Shown here in pieces: positions 1-5,399 of a stretch of DNA of 5,399 nucleotides. The stretch's first letter is position 1. Every line of letters begins with the position of its first letter. Location: the NCBI GenBank assembly GCA_031290815.1, contig JAISLO010000042.1:1-5399 (forward strand). Reading direction: 5' to 3'. This DNA is from Synergistaceae bacterium. GTDB taxonomy: Bacteria; Synergistota; Synergistia; Synergistales; Synergistaceae. The notes under the pieces were generated by a model. It did not search any database. It had not been told where the DNA came from and saw only the letters and a program-made list of their open reading frames with translations. Position numbers and translations under genes: made by a program.

Positions 1-55
1 TTTTTTTTCACACATTTATCTTCTTCAACGACTTCAGATATGCCAATAGTTTATG

Positions 56-112
56 GTTTCCACAAATCCGTCCGTCTCATTTTGTGGATATGTTGATAAC
101 TCCTGTGGATAA
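56..112. promoter_or_regulatory. DnaA-box cluster upstream of dnaA
   Basis: Four 9-mers resembling the DnaA box TTATCCACA lie within 57 bp. They are GTTTCCACA on + (56-64, 7/9), TGTGGATAT (83-91, 8/9 on -), TGTTGATAA (91-99, 8/9 on -) and a perfect TGTGGATAA (104-112, on -). The second and third share base 91, so they repeat at 8-bp spacing. The cluster ends about 35 bp before the likely dnaA -10 element, a position suited to autoregulation. With the cluster after dnaA it would make a bipartite origin. Boxes are seen directly; binding and function are inferred. Confidence 0.85.
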
Positions 113-147
113 AATTTTCCAAATTTGCCCTGGCAAGCGTCCAATCA

Positions 148-156
148 TGTTAGAAT
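148..156 (+). promoter_or_regulatory. Probable dnaA promoter (extended -10)
   Basis: TGTTAGAAT is an extended -10 element: TG, one base, then TAGAAT at 151-156, which matches TATAAT at five of six positions. No good -35 lies at 17 bp. TTGCCC at 125-130 is 20 bp away, which is long, so the promoter may rely on the TG extension. Transcription would start near 163, giving a leader of about 70 nt before the TTG start of dnaA. Confidence 0.5.
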
Positions 157-211
157 ATAACGCGATCTGCCGGGCATTGCTCTGATTGACGCGCGACTTG
201 ATAAAAAAATC

Positions 212-221
212 GGACGGGGTG
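212..221 (+). promoter_or_regulatory. Ribosome-binding site of dnaA
   Basis: The purine-rich GGACGGGGTG is the only Shine-Dalgarno-like stretch before the TTG at 232. It leaves about 10 nt to the start. An in-frame TAA at 202-204 closes the frame upstream, and no ATG, GTG or other TTG codon lies between that stop and 232. The next in-frame candidate is GTG at 244, only four codons in. Confidence 0.5.
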
Positions 222-231
222 TGTTTCAAAC

Positions 232-1572
232 TTGAAAAAAAACGTGGATGAGATATGGAACGAAGTAAAAAGGTCAGCCAAAGAGTTCCTGCCTCAGGGC
301 TTTGATATCTGGCTGAACTCATGTGTTCCACTGTCGCTCGACGACGGAGTTTTAACCATAAACGTCGCCAACCCGTTCGTAAAGGTCAGCATAGAGAACA
401 AACTGCTTGCCCCGCTGCTGGATTTCCTCGCATCCAGGGGATACGCTGAAAGGATCGAGATAAACATAGAGGAGACCCAACAGGAGATGGAAAGGGCCAA
501 GGCTGTCATTCAATCCCAGCCGCAGCCGAGCAGGAACGGGCTCAATCCAAAATATGTATTTGACGCGTTCGTTGTCGGCAAATCGAACAGAATGGCACAC
601 GCCGCAAGTCTTGCAGTCAGCGAGTCTCCCGGCTTTGCCTACAATCCACTGTTCATTTGGGGAGGCGTCGGCCTCGGCAAGACTCATCTCATGCACGCCA
701 TAGCCCATCACGTGGAGCAGAATCTGCAGGGCGCGCGAACGCTGTACGTAAGCTCCGAAAGATTCACCAACGATCTCATCACTGCCATCAGATTCCAGAC
801 AACTCCTGATTTCAGGGCCCAGTACAGGGATCTCGACGTTCTTCTGATAGACGACATACAGTTCATAGCCGGAAAGGACAGCACACAGGAGGAGTTCTTC
901 AACACCTTCAACAGCCTTCACGGCGCAAATAAACAGATAGTCATAAGCTCTGACTGTCCTCCGAGGGAGATACGCGGCGTCGAAGAGAGGCTTGTATCCA
1001 GGTTCGAGTGGGGTTTGGTCACCGACATCCAACAGCCAGACCTTGAAACGAGGGTCGCCATACTTCAAAAGAAAGCCGAAGAGAGACGCGACGACATGAA
1101 AGGGTGCAAGATCTCGGAGGATATAATACTATTTTTGGCTCAGCACATATCGAGCAACATACGGGAGCTGGAGGGCGCGCTGAGCAGGGTTATCCTGTAC
1201 TCTAACAACAACCCCGAGCCTCTGACCGCCGAAAACATAGGAATATGGTTCAAGGATATACTGCGGGACACTGCCAAGGGCCAGGTGAGCATAGACTACA
1301 TACAGCAGATCACCGCGGAACACTATAGAATATCAGTAGAAGAACTTCTCTCCTCGAAAAGAACCTCCAAGCTCGCCGAGGCAAGGCAGGTAGCGATGTA
1401 CTTGTCCCGCGAGACGCTTAATTCCACGTACCAGAGCATAGGTCAGGCATTTGACAAGGATCATACCACCGTCATTTACGCGTGCGAGAAGATCGAAAAG
1501 ATGTTGAAGGACAACTTCGGCGTAAAGACCATTGTTGATAACATATTGAACAAGCTGGGAAAAAAGCCGTGA
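232..1572 (+). CDS. dnaA: Chromosomal replication initiator protein DnaA
   Basis: DnaA is the AAA+ ATPase that binds DnaA boxes, melts the origin and recruits the helicase. The 446 residues are a normal length and all four domains are visible. Domain I is about 1-75 (DEIWNEV...FDIWL), followed by a short linker to about 104. The AAA+ core starts at NPKYVFDAFVVG. It has Walker A GGVGLGKTH (144-152), Walker B LLIDDIQ (204-210), sensor I around D241, the arginine finger in SRFEWG (R257) and sensor II in NIRELEG (R311). Domain IV has the helix-turn-helix signature ending in DHTTV (410-414), and R377 aligns with E. coli R399, which contacts the box minor groove. The loop before DHTTV is FDK rather than FGGR, one residue shorter than in E. 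coli. The start is TTG, the only option upstream of V5. DnaA boxes on both sides suggest autoregulation. Identification is secure. Confidence 0.99.
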   Translation: MKKNVDEIWNEVKRSAKEFLPQGFDIWLNSCVPLSLDDGVLTINVANPFVKVSIENKLLAPLLDFLASRGYAERIEINIEETQQEMERAKAVIQSQPQPSRNGLNPKYVFDAFVVGKSNRMAHAASLAVSESPGFAYNPLFIWGGVGLGKTHLMHAIAHHVEQNLQGARTLYVSSERFTNDLITAIRFQTTPDFRAQYRDLDVLLIDDIQFIAGKDSTQEEFFNTFNSLHGANKQIVISSDCPPREIRGVEERLVSRFEWGLVTDIQQPDLETRVAILQKKAEERRDDMKGCKISEDIILFLAQHISSNIRELEGALSRVILYSNNNPEPLTAENIGIWFKDILRDTAKGQVSIDYIQQITAEHYRISVEELLSSKRTSKLAEARQVAMYLSRETLNSTYQSIGQAFDKDHTTVIYACEKIEKMLKDNFGVKTIVDNILNKLGKKP

Positions 1573-1612
1573 TAAACTGTTAATATCATTTTCAAACGGA
1601 TCGCGCAGGATA

Positions 1613-1638
1613 AATTTCCACATATTCTTGTGGAAATT
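1613..1638. repeat. Inverted repeat made of two opposed DnaA-like boxes
   Basis: Perfect 10-bp arms AATTTCCACA (1613-1622) and TGTGGAAATT (1629-1638) flank a 6-nt spacer. Each arm contains an ATTTCCACA 9-mer, two mismatches from TTATCCACA, in opposite orientation. The stem is AT-rich and no T-run follows, so it is a poor intrinsic terminator for dnaA. Head-to-head binding sites are the better reading. Confidence 0.8.
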
Positions 1639-1667
1639 GTGAATTAATTTACGGCCGCACTTGGGAC

Positions 1668-1727
1668 TTTTCCACAGCCAGGATTGGCTCGGAATGTATT
1701 ACGCACTCGGTTTTCCACCAATCCACA
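1668..1727 (+). promoter_or_regulatory. Rightward DnaA boxes next to the unwinding site
   Basis: TTTTCCACA (1668-1676) differs from TTATCCACA by one base. TTTTCCACC (1711-1719) and CAATCCACA (1719-1727) each differ by two and share base 1719, so they sit head-to-tail at 8-bp spacing. All three read on the + strand, the orientation needed to load DnaA towards the triplet run that begins five bases after the last box. Confidence 0.75.
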
Positions 1728-1731
1728 GTCC

Positions 1732-1752
1732 CTACTACTTCGATTACTTCTT
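1732..1752 (+). other. DnaA-trio element (probable origin unwinding start)
   Basis: From base 1732 the sequence reads in triplets. Six of seven (1732-1740 and 1744-1752) fit [C/T]T[A/T] on the + strand, which is 3'-[G/A]A[A/T]-5' on the other strand; the exception is CGA at 1741-1743. In Bacillus subtilis such DnaA-trios lie just beyond the last DnaA boxes and a short GC-rich spacer, and guide DnaA onto single-stranded DNA. Here the spacer is GTCC (1728-1731) after the box at 1719-1727. Order and orientation match; function is inferred. Confidence 0.7.
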
Positions 1753-1810
1753 ATTAAGATAATAGAATGTAACAGTAGATAAAGCGAAACACACGGAAGG
1801 GGCAGGACAA

Positions 1811-3010
1811 ATGAGAATAAACATAGACAAGGCAGTATTCCTGAAAAGCTGGAATCTCGCCGAGAGAAGCGCCGGGACATCAGGCGTCATAAATATCTTT
1901 TCTACGGTGCGTTTCATGGCCGGTTCCGATAAGGTAGAACTCCAGACCACCGACATAAAGACCTCCATAATATGCTCAGCCAAAGGAGTCACGGTGCTGG
2001 AGCCAGGAGAGGCCGTCATACCGATCAAGGGGATATCGGAGCTCTTTAAAAAGGCCGGAACGCAGGAATTTGAGCTTCACGTCGACGAAAACAGAAGGGC
2101 GATGATGTACTCTGGCAGGAGCAAATATCGATTTTCGACGTATCCAGTAGAGGACTTCCCAAAACTGCCGTCGTCCTCTGGAGCGGATGATTTTTGTTTT
2201 ATAGAGGCGTCCAAACTGCAGACCGCGCTCGACAGGGGAACTATCTGCGCGTCCGTTGGCGACGAATTTCCGCAGTATCTCGCGGCATCGTTGTTTGAGA
2301 TAGATAATGGATCCCTGAAGGTCATATCGACGGACAAAAGAAGACTGGCCATTTGCGGGAGCGAAATTCTGGAGGAGTTCAAGCAAGAACAGATACTGCT
2401 GCCCATGAAGGGGCTGAAGGAGCTGCAGCGCGTCCTCGGAGTTTTGCCGCCGGAGGCGGTGATAAAAATTATGTTCGACGACTCGCAGACATATTTCTTG
2501 TCGGACGATGTCGAGTTCGCCGTTAGAAGGGTGGAGTCGAAATTTCCGTCCTACAGCGCGATCATTCCCAAGTCGTTCAAGACGGAGGCTGTAATAAACA
2601 GATCGAACCTAATATCCGCCTTGGAGCGGGTGGACGTGGTGGTGAGGGATTTTAACAAGGCCGTGGTCATTAAGATGAACGCCGACAGCAAGCAGTGCAC
2701 CCTCTCCGGAAGAGCCCCGGAGTTTGGCGAGGCTATGGAGGAGATCGACTGCGAGTCGGAGGGCGGTCCAGTGACGATAGGCGTCAACACGAGATACTTT
2801 CACGACGCCGTGAAGGTGATTGACGATCCATCCATAAAATTGATGTTCAACGGGCCGAACGATCACATGATGGTCAAACCAGGAGGATCTGACTCGTTTA
2901 TGTGTATGGTAGCTCCCATCGAGATGAACGAGATTGACGAAGAAAATTCTGACGGCGAAACCGAAGATTCAAACCTGGTAGGCTCCTCGTCAGAGCCAGA
3001 TGTACTTTAA
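1811..3010 (+). CDS. dnaN: DNA polymerase III subunit beta (sliding clamp)
   Basis: The beta clamp is a ring-shaped dimer that tethers DNA polymerase III and many repair proteins to DNA. The 399 residues run from the typical N-terminus MRINIDKAVFLKSWN through three clamp domains, roughly 1-125, 126-255 and 256-372. Family landmarks include FPKLP (116-120), the TDKRRLA segment (174-180, usually TDGHRLA) and the last strand FMCMVAPI (363-370), matching the usual YVVMPM end. The clamp fold should finish near M372. A 27-residue tail follows with ten acidic and no basic residues, making the protein longer than the usual 365-380. ATG is preceded by AAGGGG (1797-1802) eight bases upstream. The 3' end overlaps recF by 11 bp. 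The tail may be lineage-specific. Identification is secure. Confidence 0.98.
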   Translation: MRINIDKAVFLKSWNLAERSAGTSGVINIFSTVRFMAGSDKVELQTTDIKTSIICSAKGVTVLEPGEAVIPIKGISELFKKAGTQEFELHVDENRRAMMYSGRSKYRFSTYPVEDFPKLPSSSGADDFCFIEASKLQTALDRGTICASVGDEFPQYLAASLFEIDNGSLKVISTDKRRLAICGSEILEEFKQEQILLPMKGLKELQRVLGVLPPEAVIKIMFDDSQTYFLSDDVEFAVRRVESKFPSYSAIIPKSFKTEAVINRSNLISALERVDVVVRDFNKAVVIKMNADSKQCTLSGRAPEFGEAMEEIDCESEGGPVTIGVNTRYFHDAVKVIDDPSIKLMFNGPNDHMMVKPGGSDSFMCMVAPIEMNEIDEENSDGETEDSNLVGSSSEPDVL

Positions 3011-4064
3011 AGAGACATATTTTTATAATTTTAGGAATATCCAGCCGGAGCGCCGTGAATGGCCGGTCGGATTGAACCTCATAACCGGTCCCAACGGCGC
3101 CGGCAAGACCAATTTTTTGGAAGGCCTCAACCTTATATCCGGTTGGGGTCCGCTTGAGAAAAGCACGGTGATCTCTGACATAATCCGTTGGAACGGCATG
3201 GACAGGGGTGACAGGGCATCGCTTTGGGGGAGGGTGTCAGGCGAGGAGGACTCGGAGATATTTGCCTCTGTTACGGTGAGATGTTCGCTCAAGTTCGACG
3301 GAAAATCATCTGCCGCATCCGCTGTGAGGTCTCGAATACCGGTTTTGTCGTGGTTATCCGGCAGCATTTCGCTCATAAAGGGAGGGGCGTCGCACAGGCG
3401 CGCGCTTCTTGACAGGGTTGGAGCGCTGATAAGCCCGTCTTACGCTGGAAGGCTGCACGATTACAGGTACTTTTTGCGTCAGAAGACCGCCCTTCTCAGA
3501 AAATCGAGGGATGCGGCCATCATGGAGAGGTCGATGCTCCGGGTAGGGGCATGGCTGTGGACGGCGCGGGAGGAGATTTTGAGGATGATAGCGGAATCGA
3601 TAGATGAGTTCGAAGAACTGCTCCCTCGCCCTGTCAGCCTGACTTTTAAACGCGGAGGGGCCGGGATGGACGAAAAACCTCTGGATGACTTCAAAAAATC
3701 GCTTTCATTCAGCAGAGATCGTGAAAAGGCCGCTAAAATTCCACTGGTAGGGCCTCAGAGGGATGATATTGGGATATTCTGCGGGCCCAAGGAGGCGTCG
3801 GTCATGTTGTCGAGGGGCCAAAGCAGCCGGGTGGCATCCGCGCTCATCCTCGCGTCGGCACTCGTCGTAGAACGCGTTCTCGGAAGAAAACCTGTCCTTG
3901 TCTTCGACGAGATGGCCTCCGAACTCGACGCGGACGGAAAATTGTCCACGATAGAGGCGCTCGGGAAAACCGGATGTCAAATCTTCGCTGCGGCGACGGA
4001 TCCGATTTTTTCTGATGGAGTAAAACTGCATAATCTTCGGGACGGAAGGTTCGTGCGGGAGTGA
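3000..4064 (+). CDS. recF: DNA replication and repair protein RecF
   Basis: RecF is an SMC/ABC-like ATPase that works with RecO and RecR to load RecA onto gapped DNA at stalled forks. The 354 residues are a normal length. The N-terminus MYFKETYFYNFRNI aligns with the family start, which fixes the ATG inside the dnaN tail. Walker A is GPNGAGKTN (30-38). RRALLDR (133-139) and LRQKTALLR (159-167) match the family's HRRRFLD and LKQRN regions. The later motifs are GPQRDD (251-256, usually GPHRDD), the ABC signature LSRGQ (270-274), Walker B VLVFDE (299-304) and D-loop SELD (307-310). All ATPase motifs are intact. The 11-bp overlap with dnaN and the lack of a strong Shine-Dalgarno suggest translational coupling to the clamp gene. 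gyrB does not follow, unlike in many bacteria. Confidence 0.97.
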   Translation: MYFKETYFYNFRNIQPERREWPVGLNLITGPNGAGKTNFLEGLNLISGWGPLEKSTVISDIIRWNGMDRGDRASLWGRVSGEEDSEIFASVTVRCSLKFDGKSSAASAVRSRIPVLSWLSGSISLIKGGASHRRALLDRVGALISPSYAGRLHDYRYFLRQKTALLRKSRDAAIMERSMLRVGAWLWTAREEILRMIAESIDEFEELLPRPVSLTFKRGGAGMDEKPLDDFKKSLSFSRDREKAAKIPLVGPQRDDIGIFCGPKEASVMLSRGQSSRVASALILASALVVERVLGRKPVLVFDEMASELDADGKLSTIEALGKTGCQIFAAATDPIFSDGVKLHNLRDGRFVRE

Positions 4065-4122
4065 TGTCAATTCATCAGTCAGCCGCGATAAAATCTTTTA
4101 ACTTTAGGTCCTTGATTGCAAA

Positions 4123-4149
4123 TTGTTTAAAGCCGCAATGTAGTATAAT
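4123..4149 (+). promoter_or_regulatory. Probable mnmG promoter
   Basis: A perfect TATAAT lies at 4144-4149 in the 137-bp gap between recF and mnmG. TTGTTT (4123-4128) is a possible -35 but the spacer is only 15 bp; TTGCAA at 4116 would be 22 bp away. Transcription would start near 4156, leaving a leader of about 45 nt. This suggests mnmG can be expressed separately from dnaN-recF. I see no convincing terminator after recF, so read-through is also possible. Confidence 0.6.
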
Positions 4150-4180
4150 GGCGCGGCAAGTTTAAGTTTTTCGATTTTTC

Positions 4181-4205
4181 TAAGGTGGACGAGATGATGG
4201 AATGA
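4181..4205 (+). promoter_or_regulatory. mnmG translation start region with a three-codon mini-ORF
   Basis: TAAGGTGG (4181-4188) is the evident Shine-Dalgarno. Its spacing best suits the ATG at 4194, which opens ATG-ATG-GAA-TGA, a mini-ORF whose stop (4203-4205) overlaps the mnmG ATG at 4202. The spacing to the mnmG ATG is long, about 12 nt. An in-frame TAA at 4181-4183 and no intervening start codon leave 4202 as the first possible mnmG start. Ribosomes may reach it by stop-start coupling; this is inference. Confidence 0.45.
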
Positions 4206-5399
4206 ATCAGAATTACGATTATGACGTGATAGTTATAGGCGGAGGGCATTCCGGATGCGAGGCGGCGCTTGCATCTTCCCGCATGGGTTGCAGGACGCTC
4301 ATGTTGAACCACAACCTGGACAACATTGCCCTCATGCCTTGTAACCCCGCCATAGGCGGGCCGGCGAAGGGCAATATTGTCAGGGAGCTCGACGCCATGG
4401 GGGGAGAGCAGGCGAGAGCGGCTGATTTCTCCACTCTTCATCTCAGGTGGCTGAATACCTCCAAAGGGTTTGCGGTGAGGACATTGCGGGCTCAGTGCGA
4501 CCTCAAGGATTACGGTGCCTACTATACCAGGACGCTGTCCAGTGTGCCTAATCTCTACGTTTATCAGGGCATGGCGGCTGAGCTGGTGACCGACTCGGGC
4601 GTGGCTGCCGGGGTTGTGACCGTGGCGGGCGAGAGATTTCGGGCTCGGAAGGTGGTAATCGCCTCCGGCACATACATGAAGGGCAAGGTTCACATGGGCC
4701 TGGTCAGCTTTCCATCCGGCCCACTGGGACAGATGCCGTCTGGGACGCTCTCCGACTCGCTTGTCAAGGCCGGGCTGGAACTGTCAAGGTTCAGGACGGA
4801 TACCACGCCGAGAATATGCCGGAACAGCGTTGATTGGGCGTCGCTCGACATTCAGGAGAGCGACCCTGAGCCTGAGGCGTTCTCCCACTGGAGCGAGAAG
4901 AAGGTATATAAGGGACACTACTGCGCACGAACGAGGACATCCACCGTCACTCACGATATCCTGAAAGCGGCTCTCGGGCGGTCTCCTCTCGCCACTCGGG
5001 AGATAAACGTGAGAGGACCGCGCTACTGCCCGTCGCTGGACGACAAGATATTGAAATTTCCAGACAAGGAATCTCACCCTATATTTCTGGAGCCGGTCGG
5101 AAGAAACAGCCGCGAGATATATATGCAGAACTTCTCGACCTACATGCCGCCGGACGTTCAGCTCGAGATAATACACACCCTGCCGGGCTGTGAACGAGCT
5201 TTGATGCTGCGTCCCGGGTATGGCATAGAATACGACTATGTCGTGCCTACGCAGCTTGAACCGTGGCTGGAGACGAGGGCCGTCAGGGGACTGTATTGTT
5301 CGGGCCAGATATGCGGCACGTCCGGCTACGAGGAGGCCGCCTGCCTGGGTTTCATGGCCGGAGTAAACGCGGCCCTCTCCCTCAAGGGCAGGGATCCTC
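4202..5399 (+). CDS. mnmG: tRNA uridine-5-carboxymethylaminomethyl modification enzyme MnmG (GidA), 3' end outside the window
   Basis: MnmG is an FAD enzyme that, with the GTPase MnmE, adds the (carboxymethyl)aminomethyl group to the wobble uridine of certain tRNAs in the cytoplasm. The frame is open for 399 codons to the window edge, about two thirds of the usual 620-630 residues. It begins with the Rossmann motif GGGHSG (13-18). CNPAIGG (47-53) follows, with C47 aligning to catalytic C47 of E. coli. GPRYCPSLDDK (272-282) carries C276, aligning to C277, and is followed by IFLEPVGRN. GYGIEYD and GQICGTSGYEEAA (369-380) close the visible part. Both signature regions and both cysteines are present. 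Departures from consensus include RTDTTPR (198-204) where KTGTPPR is usual, GGPAKG for GGIAKG or GGIGKG, and Cys for Asn in GQINGT. Start and promoter are described separately. A second MnmG-like paralog elsewhere cannot be excluded. Confidence 0.95.
   Translation, partial: MNQNYDYDVIVIGGGHSGCEAALASSRMGCRTLMLNHNLDNIALMPCNPAIGGPAKGNIVRELDAMGGEQARAADFSTLHLRWLNTSKGFAVRTLRAQCDLKDYGAYYTRTLSSVPNLYVYQGMAAELVTDSGVAAGVVTVAGERFRARKVVIASGTYMKGKVHMGLVSFPSGPLGQMPSGTLSDSLVKAGLELSRFRTDTTPRICRNSVDWASLDIQESDPEPEAFSHWSEKKVYKGHYCARTRTSTVTHDILKAALGRSPLATREINVRGPRYCPSLDDKILKFPDKESHPIFLEPVGRNSREIYMQNFSTYMPPDVQLEIIHTLPGCERALMLRPGYGIEYDYVVPTQLEPWLETRAVRGLYCSGQICGTSGYEEAACLGFMAGVNAALSLKGRDP

Larger units (their letters stand above)
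1573..1810. other. Putative oriC, unwinding half (dnaA-dnaN intergenic)
   Basis: This 238-bp gap between dnaA and dnaN is where many bacteria place the functional origin. It holds five DnaA-box-like 9-mers: ATTTCCACA (1614-1622), its inverted partner (1629-1637), TTTTCCACA (1668-1676), TTTTCCACC (1711-1719) and CAATCCACA (1719-1727). The last three all point right, towards a run of trio-like triplets and an AT-rich tract (bases 1741-1790 are 36/50 A+T). No perfect TTATCCACA occurs here; the perfect box lies upstream of dnaA. The dnaN leader, and probably its promoter, must share this DNA, and GATAAT/TAGAAT at 1758-1768 are possible -10 elements. Origin function is inferred from layout. Confidence 0.85.

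Noticed and set aside
1..15. T-run at the left edge as a terminator, or as the start of a divergent gene (CAT at 13-15)
   Set aside because: Eight T bases with no visible stem cannot be called a terminator, and the divergent reading gives only five codons before the window ends.
186..191. TTGACG as a -35 for a second dnaA promoter
   Set aside because: The expected -10 position about 17 bp downstream (209-214, ATCGGA) has no match.
352..1068. Open frame of 238 codons on the - strand
   Set aside because: It lies wholly inside dnaA in antisense, has no family-like motif, and is explained by codon bias of the real gene.
2942..3010. Frameshift at the dnaN 3' end
   Set aside because: The clamp fold is complete before the tail and recF begins with a family-typical N-terminus, so the overlap looks natural.
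4132..4157. GCCGC/GCGGC inverted repeat as a recF terminator
   Set aside because: The stem is only 5 bp with a 16-nt loop that contains the TATAAT promoter element, so it is probably chance.
4127..4693. Open frame of 188 codons on the - strand
   Set aside because: Antisense to the mnmG promoter and well-conserved 5' coding region; its translation shows no recognisable domain.

Overview
This is the replication-origin neighbourhood of a bacterial chromosome. Four housekeeping genes lie on the + strand in the order dnaA (232-1572), dnaN (1811-3010), recF (3000-4064) and mnmG/gidA (from 4202, running off the right edge). There is no sign of a mobile element, CRISPR array, tRNA, rRNA or integration scar. 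I found no undescribed multi-gene system here. The interesting content is the fine structure of the origin and some departures from family consensus in the proteins.

Organism: the gene order, bacterial Walker/AAA+ proteins and mid-range GC content are clear. Heavy use of ATA (Ile) and AGG (Arg) codons, a TTG-started dnaA, a dnaN-recF overlap and mnmG where gyrB often sits would fit an anaerobic lineage such as Synergistota. This assignment is inference and has not been searched.

Layout: bases 1-231 hold a cluster of DnaA boxes (56-112, including one perfect TGTGGATAA) followed by an extended -10 promoter and leader for dnaA. Bases 1573-1810, between dnaA and dnaN, look like the unwinding half of oriC. 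They hold an inverted pair of boxes, a TTTTCCACA box, two abutting boxes, then a short spacer and a run of DnaA-trio-like triplets leading into AT-rich DNA. The two box clusters flank dnaA, so the origin is probably bipartite. dnaN and recF overlap by 11 bp and are translationally linked. A 137-bp gap with its own TATAAT promoter then leads to mnmG.

How the genes work together: DnaA binds the boxes, melts the origin and probably represses its own promoter. The DnaN clamp tethers the replicase to DNA, and RecF helps load RecA at gapped DNA behind stalled forks. MnmG, with MnmE (not in the window), modifies the wobble uridine of certain tRNAs. It is a frequent neighbour of origins without being a replication protein.
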